A stretch of DNA of 64,000 nucleotides from an uncultured Muribaculaceae bacterium (GCA_947626355.1 CANQRV010000003.1:1-64000); one strand, 5' to 3'. Numbered from the stretch's first letter, positions 47,596 through 57,331 are shown. Notes: generated by a model not told the origin, from the sequence alone. A program made the numbers and translations.

Positions 47596-50286
47596 TTATC
47601 TTATGTATTTCCTCATTTCGTTGCCGCTGCGGAGTATGTAGACACCCTTCGGGAGGGCCCGCAGCGAGCCTGCGTCAGCATCCTTCATGATGGTCGTGCC
47701 GTTGAGGTCTGTGACGTCCCAGCAAGTCGCAACCCTTGTTTCGGCGACTCCGGAGAGTCCTGTCACGAGGATGGTGGCGCTGGCACCTCCGCCGTCGGCG
47801 GCCGTCACCGTGATCTCGGCCTCTCCTTCGCCCGTCACGCTCACGATGCCGTTGTCGGCGCGGGCTATCGACGTGTGGTTGGAGGCCCATATAAGGCTCT
47901 TGTCGGTGGCGTATTCCGGACTCACAACGACGTCGACGCTCACTTCCGTGCCTTCTACGGCTTCTATCTCAGTCGGGGTGAGCGAGATGCTCTCCACCTG
48001 CACTTTAACGCCACGGGCTACGGCATGTCCTTCGGTGCCGTTGGCGGTTGTGGCGGTGATGATGCATTCACCCTGACTGCGGGCTGTCAGGATTCCAGTG
48101 TCGTCGACTTCGATGACGGTCGGGTCTGACGACGACCAGATGAGCTCGCGCCCAATGGCGTCGGCCGGTTCGATGGCTGCCTGAAGGGTAGCCGTGTAGC
48201 CCAGCGGCACATCGACAGGATCGGGAGTGAGTGTGACGCTTGCGGGAAGCGGGCGCACGAAGATGTCGGCTGTGGCGGTGACGCCGTTTACGGTAGTGGC
48301 CGTGAGTGTCGTCTGGCCGTTGGCATGGGCCGTGAGGCGGCCGCCGTCAACAGTGGCCACATTGGGATCGCTGCTGCTCCATGTCAGCGTCTTGTCGGCC
48401 GCTGTCTCCGGCCATACCGTGGCTGTGATTACGCCGTCGCAGCCGGGAGAGGTCTCGATGTGATAGTCGGATAAGATGACGCGCGACGGCTGCGCGGGCT
48501 CATAGACGTATATGGTCGTGGCCGGCGTGATATGTCGTCCGGCCTTGTCGGCCAGACATATCACCAGCTGTCCGGGAGACTCCACATGCTCGAAAGGTAT
48601 AAATATCTCTCTGCTCTCGCCTTCGGCCAGCGCCACTTCGGCGGTGGATTTCACTGCCGGCCCCTCTCCCGTCAGGTCGATGACGGAGACCGTGCCGTTG
48701 TAGCGGGCGCCGGAGGCGGTGACTGTCGTTGATACTCCGCCCCTGGAGTCCTGTTCGGCAAACATGGTGTTGGAGGCGCTGAGCGGCGACGGGCCCCGGC
48801 TGTCGCCCTGTGAGGCGTCGATATTGCCGTCGGCATCTATTGTAATCAGAATATCTGACTGGCGCCCGGCGCCAACTGCCACATCGTGCCATGCTCCGTC
48901 GATGATTACGGCCGGCCCTCCCCGGTAGGTGCCTTCGGGGAGGGAGTTTACCGGTATGCCTACCTCATAAGAGTTTATGCCCGAAGGAATCGCCGCGTCG
49001 GTCATCCCTGCGAGGGTGGTCTCCGACGACGCCTGATAATACTTTATCAGCCCGTTGCCGAAGACCTTCAGTCCTGGCGTGAACGTATGCGGGACAAACG
49101 AGTAATTGGCCAGCCCGGTGCGTGATATGGCGATGTCCACTGTCCTGCCGACGGCCCATGGCGAAGTGCCGGGGGTAGTGAAGTCTCCGGTGCAGAGGAT
49201 CTCGGGCATCGGCGCGACAGCGGGGGAGAGGGGTGAAATGCCGGTGACGGCTATCTGGTTGGAGCGGAAATCCTGGTCGCCGGAGCCGTCGTCGTGTTGC
49301 GGAGCGAGGCGTGTGAGGTTGTAGTATCCGTCGGCAGAGCCGTCCCATCCCCAGTTGATGTGGAAGAGGCCCTCTCTGTAACCGTCGCAGACGAAAGCGT
49401 GTGCCTCCTGGCCGGATGTGCCGCAATAGAGCACAGGACGTCCGGAGGATATCTCATCGTATATCATGGTCTCCCACTCATGGGTGTTGTGGTAGTCGCG
49501 TCTTCTGGCGCGGCAGCCGTCTCCGTATCCGAAGAATTGTTGCAGGGCCACTGCCGTGCGTTCGGCATAGGTGGCGCTGACGGTGGTGCCGAATCGCATA
49601 TCGACGCTCGCGGCGCAGGCATACATCAGGCGGGCGACGGCATGGTCTGCCTCGGAGTCTCCGGTGCTGAACGCTCCGGCATACACGTTCTGCATCACGT
49701 CCCAGTCGAGGGGTATTGTGTCGAAGTCGGTGGCGACCGGTGTCGAGCCCCATCGGTAGGAGTGGCTTCCCGAGCCGTGTTCAGCGGGGTGGCGGTATCT
49801 GTTCATGATCTGCGCCATGGCGGTGGCCACACATCCGGTGTATGTCCGGATGCTGTCCACCAGGGGGCAGAGCAGGTTGTAGGGTGTGTCCTGTCCCCAG
49901 CGGGTGTATAGCATCGGCTCAATAGAGGGCCATCCGGTCTCTACGCTTTCCGCAGGGGTGTGGTTTGGCGCGTCGGCATAGCTTTCGAGCAGTGCCCTGG
50001 CGGCAGGCGGCAAGGCGCTGTAGTCGCCATGCTCGGCGATGGCCAGAAGGAAAGGCTGCGGGGTATCGGCTGAGACTACCGCGAAACCGTCGCCACCGGC
50101 GCGCTGCCACACCTGATATGCCGGAAGGCCGCTTCCGTGCGTTTTAGCCACATCCGCGAGTTCCCATCGGGCGGAGTCTGCGTGCGGGCCGGTCCATTGA
50201 GTCAACACCCGGGGAATTTCGGGTGGCGAGGCGCCCGCCATACTGATGATGGCTGCCGCTGTAAGGATCGATGATATCTTTCTCAT
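47596..50286 (-). CDS. Secreted C10-family (streptopain-like) cysteine peptidase with tandem Big2 domains and T9SS-like tail
   Basis: Catalytic Cys YTGCVATAMAQIMNRYRHP; His GQEAHAFVCDGYREGLFHINWGWDGSADGYYNL; three Big2-like repeats (TLTWSSSDPNVATVDGGRLTA etc.); C-terminal LRALPKGVYILRSGNEMRKYIR. Confidence 0.88.
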   Translation of the reverse strand: MRKISSILTAAAIISMAGASPPEIPRVLTQWTGPHADSARWELADVAKTHGSGLPAYQVWQRAGGDGFAVVSADTPQPFLLAIAEHGDYSALPPAARALLESYADAPNHTPAESVETGWPSIEPMLYTRWGQDTPYNLLCPLVDSIRTYTGCVATAMAQIMNRYRHPAEHGSGSHSYRWGSTPVATDFDTIPLDWDVMQNVYAGAFSTGDSEADHAVARLMYACAASVDMRFGTTVSATYAERTAVALQQFFGYGDGCRARRRDYHNTHEWETMIYDEISSGRPVLYCGTSGQEAHAFVCDGYREGLFHINWGWDGSADGYYNLTRLAPQHDDGSGDQDFRSNQIAVTGISPLSPAVAPMPEILCTGDFTTPGTSPWAVGRTVDIAISRTGLANYSFVPHTFTPGLKVFGNGLIKYYQASSETTLAGMTDAAIPSGINSYEVGIPVNSLPEGTYRGGPAVIIDGAWHDVAVGAGRQSDILITIDADGNIDASQGDSRGPSPLSASNTMFAEQDSRGGVSTTVTASGARYNGTVSVIDLTGEGPAVKSTAEVALAEGESREIFIPFEHVESPGQLVICLADKAGRHITPATTIYVYEPAQPSRVILSDYHIETSPGCDGVITATVWPETAADKTLTWSSSDPNVATVDGGRLTAHANGQTTLTATTVNGVTATADIFVRPLPASVTLTPDPVDVPLGYTATLQAAIEPADAIGRELIWSSSDPTVIEVDDTGILTARSQGECIITATTANGTEGHAVARGVKVQVESISLTPTEIEAVEGTEVSVDVVVSPEYATDKSLIWASNHTSIARADNGIVSVTGEGEAEITVTAADGGGASATILVTGLSGVAETRVATCWDVTDLNGTTIMKDADAGSLRALPKGVYILRSGNEMRKYIR

Positions 50287-50298
50287 TTCATGGTCGTA

Positions 50299-51663
50299 TT
50301 ATCGGTCACATTCTTTCGGTCGCGAGGCGAGATAGTCGGCCACTATGAATGTGGATCCTCCCACATACACTATATCGTCGGTAGAGGTGGCGGCGCGTGC
50401 GGCCTTGAAGGCGGTGGCCACATCGGGATAGGCAGTGGCTTTCAGGCCGCGGTTGCTGAAGTAGGGCAGGAGCCGGTCGACGGGTAGCGCCCTCGGTATC
50501 GATGCGTTGGTGAGGTAGTAGGTGGCGTCTTCCGGTAAGAGCCCGATGATGTGCTCGATGTCTTTGTCGGCCACGAAGCCGATTACCATACGCAGGGCGG
50601 CTTCGGGGTCTTTCTCCCTGCGCCGGGCGAGCACTCGGGCGAGCTGCGCCATGTTGTAGCGTACTCCGGCCTCGTTGTGGCCGGTGTCGGCGATTACGAG
50701 TGGATTCCGCTCCATCACTTCCCAGCGCCCGTGCAGCCCGGTGAGCTCCGTGACGTGGCTGAGTCCCTCCATGATGTCGGCGTCGTCGATGGCGATGCCG
50801 GCGCCCCTCATGGCCTCCACGGCGTGGAGCACTGTGTTGATGTTCTTCGTCTGGTAGTCGCCTGCCAGCGGCACGTCGAAGCGGAGTCCGGTCGTGGTGC
50901 TGCATGTCCATCCCGCGCATGCGTCGTCTTCCACTGCTGTGGCGAGTAGCGGCTGGTCTTCCGCGAAGGTTATCGGCGCGCCGGTCTCGGCGGCTTTGCC
51001 CTCGAACACCTCACGGACCTCATCCTCGGCCTCGCCGATCACCACCGGTATGCCCGGCTTGATGATTCCCGCCTTCTCGGCGGCGATCCTGGGCAGCGTG
51101 TCGCCTAAGAACTGCATATGGTCGGGGGAGATGTTGGTGATCACGCACACCTCCGGGGTGATGATGTTGGTGGAGTCGAGTCTGCCGCCCATGCCCACCT
51201 CGATCACGGCGTAGTCCACGCCGCAGCGGGCAAACCAGTCGAAGGCCATGATCATGGTGAGCTCGAAAAACGACGGATGGCCGTCGTAGCCGCATGCGCG
51301 CCATTGCTCCACGAAGTGTGTCACCTCCTCCTCCGGTATCATCTCCCCGTTGACGCGGATGCGCTCGCGGAAGTCGATGAGGTGGGGCGAGGTGTAGAGC
51401 CCTGTCTTGTAGCCGTGGCGCTGGAGGATGGCTGCCAGCGAGTGGGATGTTGAGCCCTTGCCGTTGGTGCCTCCCACGTGGATCGACTTGAATTTCCTGT
51501 GGGGATGGCCGAAGTGGCTGTCGAGGCGCAGGCTGGTGTCGAGTCCGGGCTTGTAGGCCGCGGCTCCCACACGCGAGAACATGGGGAGCTGGCGGTAGAG
51601 GTATTGGAGCGACTCCCCGTATCGGCTGCGGGGAGTCTCGTTGCTGTCGGTTTTCATTGTCAT
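50299..51663 (-). CDS. folC: Bifunctional folylpolyglutamate synthase/dihydrofolate synthase
   Basis: HVGGTNGKGSTSHSLAAILQRHGYKTGLYTSPHLIDFRERIRVNGE; EVGMGGRLDSTNII; ADTGHNEAGVRYN. Confidence 0.95.
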   Translation of the reverse strand: MTMKTDSNETPRSRYGESLQYLYRQLPMFSRVGAAAYKPGLDTSLRLDSHFGHPHRKFKSIHVGGTNGKGSTSHSLAAILQRHGYKTGLYTSPHLIDFRERIRVNGEMIPEEEVTHFVEQWRACGYDGHPSFFELTMIMAFDWFARCGVDYAVIEVGMGGRLDSTNIITPEVCVITNISPDHMQFLGDTLPRIAAEKAGIIKPGIPVVIGEAEDEVREVFEGKAAETGAPITFAEDQPLLATAVEDDACAGWTCSTTTGLRFDVPLAGDYQTKNINTVLHAVEAMRGAGIAIDDADIMEGLSHVTELTGLHGRWEVMERNPLVIADTGHNEAGVRYNMAQLARVLARRREKDPEAALRMVIGFVADKDIEHIIGLLPEDATYYLTNASIPRALPVDRLLPYFSNRGLKATAYPDVATAFKAARAATSTDDIVYVGGSTFIVADYLASRPKECDR

Positions 51664-51691
51664 GTCTGTTATGAATGGGCCGGAAATGTGG

Positions 51692-52300
51692 TCACAGCCC
51701 GTATATTATGTATCCGGCTATGCCGGCGAGTATTATCACGAGGATAGGATGCGGCTTGATCTTCTTTCCCTTCCATGGAATGGGAAAGAAAACGAGGCAG
51801 AAGGCCGCGGCGCAGATGATGATGTTGGTGACGAGCTGCCACGTTTTTCCCTGGGGGTTGAAGTTGGCGGCGTTCATCAGCATTATCGCCGCGGAGGCTA
51901 TCAGGCCCACCACTACAGGGCGCAGCCCCGCGAAGACGGCCTTCACGGCTCCGCTCTCGTTGTGGCGCCGGATGATATGGGAGGTCTTGAGCACGAGGAT
52001 GAAGCTCGGCACGGTCACGGCCAGAGTGCAGAGGCAGCTGCCGAGTATGCCCCAGTAGAAGGCGCTGAAGGCGGGGTCGACGTGCCCTGGCGCCACATAT
52101 CCTATGTATGTGGCGGAGTTGATGCCTATGGGGCCGGGGGTCATCTGCGAGATAGCCACTATGTCGGTAAACATAGTCTCGGAGATCCAGCCGGGTTCCA
52201 CCACGGCCTTCTCCACGAGCGAGAGCATGGCGTAGCCTCCGCCGAAGCCGAAGATGCCTATCTTGACGTAGGCCCAGATGAGCTGTAGATATATGTTCAT
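51692..52300 (-). CDS. Chromate transporter (half-size ChrA)
   Basis: YVKIGIFGFGGGYAMLSLVEKAVVE; AISQMTPGPIGINSATYIGY. Confidence 0.9.
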   Translation of the reverse strand: MNIYLQLIWAYVKIGIFGFGGGYAMLSLVEKAVVEPGWISETMFTDIVAISQMTPGPIGINSATYIGYVAPGHVDPAFSAFYWGILGSCLCTLAVTVPSFILVLKTSHIIRRHNESGAVKAVFAGLRPVVVGLIASAAIMLMNAANFNPQGKTWQLVTNIIICAAAFCLVFFPIPWKGKKIKPHPILVIILAGIAGYIIYGL

Positions 52301-52917
52301 GGCTTGTCGTTGTCAGGGTTGTGCTTCGGGCGTCGGTGTGTCGGAATCCACCAGGAGGCGAATCCGCCGGCGGCGCCGAGTATTATGTAGAGTATGGGGT
52401 TGGATACGAAGCCGAGGTCGAGCGAGATCATGGCGGCCACTGCCAGAGGAATCCATATCGTGTATCGGTTGAGGCGCGCGGCCTTTGCCGAGGTGATCAC
52501 CGGGGCGATGATGAGCGCCACGACTGCCGGACGTATCCCCATGAAGACCGACGATATCACATGGTTGTTCTTGATGATGTCGGGAGTCAGGAAGATGGCG
52601 ATGGCGAGGATGATGAGGAAGGAGGGAAGCATGGTGCCGAGGGCGGCCACGATACTGCCGCTGGTGCCTTTCAGCTTGTCGCCGACGGCTGTGGAGATGT
52701 TCACGGCGAGTATGCCCGGCAGCGACTGGGCGATGGCCAGCAGGTCGAGGAAGTCGTCGCGCCTGATCCAGTGGTGGCGGTCTACTATCTCGCGCTCGAT
52801 GATTGAGATCATGGCCCAGCCTCCTCCGAAGGTGAATGCGCCGATCTTGAAAAAAGAGGAGAAAAGCTGCCAATAGATGTTGGCAGCTTTTTTTGCAGGT
52901 TGTATATCCGGTTGCAT
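52297..52917 (-). CDS. Chromate transporter (half-size ChrA)
   Basis: FFKIGAFTFGGGWAMISIIEREIVDRHHWI; AIAQSLPGILAVNISTAVGDKLKG; 4-bp overlap with the next gene. Confidence 0.9.
   Translation of the reverse strand: MQPDIQPAKKAANIYWQLFSSFFKIGAFTFGGGWAMISIIEREIVDRHHWIRRDDFLDLLAIAQSLPGILAVNISTAVGDKLKGTSGSIVAALGTMLPSFLIILAIAIFLTPDIIKNNHVISSVFMGIRPAVVALIIAPVITSAKAARLNRYTIWIPLAVAAMISLDLGFVSNPILYIILGAAGGFASWWIPTHRRPKHNPDNDKP
52862..52891. repeat. Perfect 12-bp inverted repeat inside chromate transporter 5' coding region
   Basis: AAAAGCTGCCAA-TAGATG-TTGGCAGCTTTT, T7 run on + side (52888-52894). Confidence 0.75.
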
Positions 52918-52962
52918 ACGAGTGGGTGTCGGCGGGAAGCAGCGCGCTCCCCGCCGTTGGTG

Positions 52963-54114
52963 TCAGTATTTGTGGGTTGTTGTCTCGATCTCCTCGGGTG
53001 TGAGTTTGCGCCGGTCCATGGCGTGCCATACGTAGGCTATGTAGGCCACCACGAAAGGTACGCATATCGACACCCAGCTCATCACCTCGAGGGTGAACTG
53101 CGAGGAGGAGGCGTTGCGTATGGTGAGCGAGCTGGCGGGGTCCTGGAGAGAGGGGTAGAATGCGGTGTCGCCGTATCCCGCCACCCAGAAGAGGGAGGCC
53201 ACCACCAGGAATGTGCCGGTGCCTGTCAGCCAGATACCCTTGGTGTAACGGCTGGCGAAGACGCTGCGCAGCAGCCCTGTGAGCACGAGCACGACGCCCA
53301 GGAGCAGAGCCGCTCCGGCCCACCACATGCTGATGTAGTTGTGGAGGTATTTGTAGGGAGCGGGCGTCGCGCAGACCGTGAAGTCGGCGTTGGTGGTCAC
53401 GTCGTAGCCGGTGGCGGTAAGCAGCATTGCGAGAAACCACAGGAAGAACACCACGAAGATGCCGCCGTTGATGAGCGCCTTGGCCTTTAGCGCGGCGAAG
53501 AAGTCCTTGTCGTCGGTGATGTTGTTCATCATGTAGAGGCATGCCTGGGTGCGGGCCAGGAAAAGCACGGCCACGCCGAGGATGAGGTTTTTCCAGTTGA
53601 AGATGGCCTCGAAGCCGTGGGTGGAGACCCATTTGGAGATCACGGGCGAGCCGTTGTCGAGCAGGCTGCCGCGCGACACGCTGAATTCTGCGCCGAAGAA
53701 GAACATCGATACGGCCACGCCGAGCAGCACGCATCCCACGCATCCGTTGATCCAGAGGAAGATGTCGTAGGTGCGGGTGCCGTAGACGTTGCCGTGCTTG
53801 TTGCGGTATTCATAGCTCACGGCCTGGAGTATGAAGCTGAAGAGGATCAGCACCCAGAGCCAGTAGGCTCCGCCGAAGCTCGTGGAGTAGAAGAGGGGGA
53901 AAGAGGCGAAGAAGGCTCCGCCGAACACCACGAGGGTGGTGAACGTGAGCTCCCATTTGCGGCCCATGCTGTTGACTATCAGGTCGCGGCGTGTCTGGTT
54001 GGCGGCGCCGAGAATCATGGTCTGCCCTCCCTGCACAAAAAGCAGGAACACTAAGAGCCCTCCCAGTACGGAGATGAGGAGCCACCAGTAGTTTTGAAGA
54101 TATTCGAGTGTCAT
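52963..54114 (-). CDS. cydB: Cytochrome d ubiquinol oxidase subunit II
   Basis: LVFLLFVQGGQTMILGAANQTRRDLIVNSMGRKWELTFTTLVVFGGAFFASFPLFYSTSFGGAYW. Confidence 0.93.
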   Translation of the reverse strand: MTLEYLQNYWWLLISVLGGLLVFLLFVQGGQTMILGAANQTRRDLIVNSMGRKWELTFTTLVVFGGAFFASFPLFYSTSFGGAYWLWVLILFSFILQAVSYEYRNKHGNVYGTRTYDIFLWINGCVGCVLLGVAVSMFFFGAEFSVSRGSLLDNGSPVISKWVSTHGFEAIFNWKNLILGVAVLFLARTQACLYMMNNITDDKDFFAALKAKALINGGIFVVFFLWFLAMLLTATGYDVTTNADFTVCATPAPYKYLHNYISMWWAGAALLLGVVLVLTGLLRSVFASRYTKGIWLTGTGTFLVVASLFWVAGYGDTAFYPSLQDPASSLTIRNASSSQFTLEVMSWVSICVPFVVAYIAYVWHAMDRRKLTPEEIETTTHKY

Positions 54115-54117
54115 GAC

Positions 54118-55686
54118 TTAATGTGCGTTATCGGTTTCTAAATTCCTGTCAGTTCCTTTTTTGATCTGCTTCACCATGATGCTGACCTCAGCCACCAGAA
54201 GCACGGTGAAGATGAGGGCGAAGAGCCAGAAGGTGGTGATCACCGATGCCGAGGAGATCTCGGAGATGGCGGCGCGGGTAGGCAGGAGGTCCTGCACGGT
54301 CCAGGGCTGGCGTCCTACTTCGGCCACTACCCATCCGGCCTCCGAGCATATCCACATCAGCGGCACCGACACGATGGCTATCCACTTTATCCAGCGGGCC
54401 CTGTCGAGCAGCTTCGTGCGGTAGACGAGGAAGAGCACCACGATGTAGAAAAGGAGGAAATAGCTGCCGAGTATCACCATCACGCGGAAGCTGTAGAAGG
54501 TGACGCCCACAGGGGGTATCGCCTCGTCGACGGAGTTGAAGTAGCCGTAGCCGAAGTAGCGGTAGTTCTTCTCCAGCTCGGTCTGGGCGGCGGCCATGCC
54601 GGCGGTGTCGCCGGTGGCGCGTGCCTTGTCGTAGTCGCGCAGCGCGGCGTGGCTGAGCTTGCCGAGGCGTATGCGCTCGGCATAGCCCACGGTGTTGATG
54701 GTGTCGCCGTTGCTGTCGATGTCCACACCTTCTATGATGTCGGCGATGCCCGGCACGAAGGCGTGGATGTCATGGCGTGCCAGCAGCGAGAGGCCGTAGG
54801 GGAGCTCGATGTCGAAGAGGTATGGCTTCTCGCCGTTGTCCCAGCGCTTGTCGGGATTCGGGATGCCGACGGCCACGATGCCCTGCTCCTTCTGCCCGTT
54901 GTAGAGCCCCTCCATGGCGGCGAGCTTCATGGGCTGGTGTCTGGCCACGGCCACTGCGGAGCCGTCGCCGGTGTACATGGTGAGCAGCAGGCCCACGAGC
55001 CCTGTCCAGGCGCCCGTCTTTATGGAGCGGATGGCGAAGGGGCGGTTGGAGTCGCGCAGCAGAAACCAGCAGCTCACGCCGATCACGAAGACGCCGGCGA
55101 GGGCCCAGCCGCTGAAGGTGGCGTGGAAGAATTTATTGACGGCGATCGTGGAGAAGAGCGCCCAGAAGTTGTCCATCACGTTGCGCATCTGCGCCGGGTC
55201 GAACTCGGTGCCGGCGGGATACTGCATCCATGCGTTGGCCACGAGGATCCAGAGCGCGGAGATCGAGGCTCCGATGCAGGTGAGCCATGTGGCGGCGAGG
55301 TGGAACTTCGGGCCCACCTTGCCCCATCCGAAAAACATCACGGCCACGAAGGTGGATTCCATGAAGAAGGCGAGCAGCCCTTCGATGGCCAGCGGGGCGC
55401 CGAAGATGTCGCCCACAAACCATGAGTAGTTGCTCCAGTTGGTGCCGAACTCGAACTCGAGGATGATGCCGGTGGCCACTCCGATGGCGAAGTTGATGCC
55501 GAAGAGCGTCATCCAGAATTTCGTCGCTGCCAGCCAGCTCTGGCTGCGGGTGCGCAGATAGATGGTCTCCATGATGGCCACTATGAGCGAGAGGCCCAGG
55601 GTCAGCGGCACAAAGAGCCAGTGATAGATGGCCGTGAGCGCGAATTGCCATCGCGACCAGTCAACTACCGTCATTAAATCATTCAT
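54118..55686 (-). CDS. cydA: Cytochrome d ubiquinol oxidase subunit I
   Basis: VDWSRWQFALTAIYHWLFVPLTLGLSLIVAIMET; GTNWSNYSWFVGDIFGAPLAIEGLLAFFMESTFVAVMFFGW; GRQPWTVQDLLPT. Confidence 0.95.
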   Translation of the reverse strand: MNDLMTVVDWSRWQFALTAIYHWLFVPLTLGLSLIVAIMETIYLRTRSQSWLAATKFWMTLFGINFAIGVATGIILEFEFGTNWSNYSWFVGDIFGAPLAIEGLLAFFMESTFVAVMFFGWGKVGPKFHLAATWLTCIGASISALWILVANAWMQYPAGTEFDPAQMRNVMDNFWALFSTIAVNKFFHATFSGWALAGVFVIGVSCWFLLRDSNRPFAIRSIKTGAWTGLVGLLLTMYTGDGSAVAVARHQPMKLAAMEGLYNGQKEQGIVAVGIPNPDKRWDNGEKPYLFDIELPYGLSLLARHDIHAFVPGIADIIEGVDIDSNGDTINTVGYAERIRLGKLSHAALRDYDKARATGDTAGMAAAQTELEKNYRYFGYGYFNSVDEAIPPVGVTFYSFRVMVILGSYFLLFYIVVLFLVYRTKLLDRARWIKWIAIVSVPLMWICSEAGWVVAEVGRQPWTVQDLLPTRAAISEISSASVITTFWLFALIFTVLLVAEVSIMVKQIKKGTDRNLETDNAH

Positions 55687-55738
55687 AATATGGTTAAGTG
55701 TTTAAGTTTGTTGATTTATTTTAGGGTCTCGCAGTGTC

Positions 55739-55987
55739 TCAGCGGGTGGTGAGCTCGTGTCTCACGTGGGCGGCGCGCTCCTCGTCGCTGTCGAAGTCGC
55801 GCTTGAGGATGTCGGGAAAGAAGAGCAGCCGCATCACCACGAAGAAGATGAAGAGCTTCATCAGGATGATGAGCCAGAGGGTCTTCCCGACAGTCATCTG
55901 CCGGAATCCCTCGTAGTAGAAGCGCCACACCCGCAGCGGCAGGCTTTCCCTCTCTTTAGTCCGTGTGTCGTCGGATGCCGGATTCAT
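55739..55987 (-). CDS. Small membrane protein, DUF4492-like, upstream of cydAB (ATG 55987 preferred)
   Basis: MNPASDDTRTKERESLPLRVWRFYYEGFRQMTVGKTLWLIILMKLFIFFVVMRLLFFPDILKRDFDSDEERAAHVRHELTTR; one predicted TM helix. Confidence 0.8.
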   Translation of the reverse strand: MNPASDDTRTKERESLPLRVWRFYYEGFRQMTVGKTLWLIILMKLFIFFVVMRLLFFPDILKRDFDSDEERAAHVRHELTTR

Positions 55988-55992
55988 AAGGG

Positions 55993-56000
55993 CAAATTTA
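55993..56000 (-). promoter_or_regulatory. -7 element (TAAATTTG) for the DUF4492-cydAB operon
   Basis: Minus-strand TAAATTTG ends 5 nt before ATG 55987. Confidence 0.5.
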
Positions 56001-56183
56001 ACAACTTTTTTCAATTCCGCCGCCAATAAGTCGAAATTATTTGGATTTTCACCCGATTTTTTCCTTTCTTTGTTTTATTTCATCTTTTCGCGATATGTTT
56101 GTGGAAAAATGATTACCTTTGTGCCTATAATGCCGCAGGCGGCATTCCCCGATTGTAATACATAAACTAACCTCATTTGATAA

Positions 56184-56651
56184 ATGGCATTGTGGTTTGA
56201 GACTAAAGTGCGCTACGACAAAATGATGGAGAACGGCGCCGTCAAGAAAGTCAACGAGCCGTATCTCGTCGACGCACTCACTTTCACGGAGGCTGAGGCC
56301 CGTATTATCGAGGCCATCACCCCATTCATATCCGGCGAGTTCACCATCTCCGCCGTGAAAAAGACAAAGATTTCAGAGATATTCTTCGACAGCCGCGACT
56401 CGGCCGACAGGTATTATATGGTGAAGGTCAATTTCGTCACCCTCGACGAGAAGAGCGGCGTCGAGAAGAAATCGGCTTCCTTCATCCTCGTGCAGGCCGG
56501 CTCGCTCACCGACGCCATCGCCGCCTTCGAGGAGGGAATGAAGGGCACGCTCGCCGACTATGAGATTGCATCTGTGGCCGAGACTCCCCTGATGGATGTC
56601 TTCCCGCTCCAGCTTGATTCCACTTCATCCGCCGCCCCCGCCGAGTCATGA
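56184..56651 (+). CDS. DUF4494 domain-containing protein
   Basis: LWFETKVRYDKMMENGAVKKVNEPYLVDALTFTEAEARIIEAITPFISGEFTISAVKKTKISEIF; TACCTTTG promoter element at 56114-56121. Confidence 0.82.
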   Translation: MALWFETKVRYDKMMENGAVKKVNEPYLVDALTFTEAEARIIEAITPFISGEFTISAVKKTKISEIFFDSRDSADRYYMVKVNFVTLDEKSGVEKKSASFILVQAGSLTDAIAAFEEGMKGTLADYEIASVAETPLMDVFPLQLDSTSSAAPAES

Positions 56652-57331
56652 CCGAGAGAGACAAGCATATTATGGAGCGCATAGCGGAGCTCCGCCGCGA
56701 CATCCCCGGGGGCGTGACGCTCTGCGCGGTGTCGAAGTTCCACCCCGCCGACGATATCCGCGCGGCCTACGAGGCCGGACAGCTCTGCTTCGGCGAGAGC
56801 CGTGTGCAGGAGCTGCTTGCCAAGGAGCCGGTGCTTCCGGCCGACATCCGCTGGCATTTCATCGGCCATCTCCAGACCAACAAGGTGCGCCAGCTCATCG
56901 GCAGGACAGCCATGATCGAGAGCGTCGACTCCGAACGCCTCCTCTCGCTCATCGACTCCGAGTCGGCACGCGCCGGCGTCACTACCCGCGTGCTCATGCA
57001 GGTGCATGTGGCCAGGGAGGAGACGAAGTTCGGATTCTATCCCGAGGAACTGCTGGAGTATTTCAGGGAGCGCCGCTTCGAGAGCCTCACCAACACCCAT
57101 ATCTGCGGAGTGATGGGCATGGCCAGCAACACCGACGACACCGCACGCGTGCGTGCCGATTTCGCAGCCATCGCCGGCGTATTCCGCGAGATAGCCGCCG
57201 ACGCCTCGCTCGGACTCCGCGGCTTCGACCAGATCTCCATGGGCATGAGCGGCGACTGGCCGATCGCCGTCGAGGAAGGAGCTACGATCGTCAGGATAGG
57301 CTCGAGCATCTTCGGCCCGAGGCAATACTGA
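56648..57331 (+). CDS. yggS: YggS-family pyridoxal phosphate homeostasis protein
   Basis: LCAVSKFHPADDIRAAYEAGQLCFGESRVQELLAK; WHFIGHLQTNKVRQLIG; MGMSGDWPIAVEEGATIVRIGSSIFG. Confidence 0.94.
   Translation: MTERDKHIMERIAELRRDIPGGVTLCAVSKFHPADDIRAAYEAGQLCFGESRVQELLAKEPVLPADIRWHFIGHLQTNKVRQLIGRTAMIESVDSERLLSLIDSESARAGVTTRVLMQVHVAREETKFGFYPEELLEYFRERRFESLTNTHICGVMGMASNTDDTARVRADFAAIAGVFREIAADASLGLRGFDQISMGMSGDWPIAVEEGATIVRIGSSIFGPRQY

Noticed and set aside
51692-52917. Frameshifted single chromate transporter gene
   Set aside because: Two half-size ChrA proteins each have complete N-terminal motifs and overlap by 4 bp, the normal arrangement for the short-chain chromate transporter pair.
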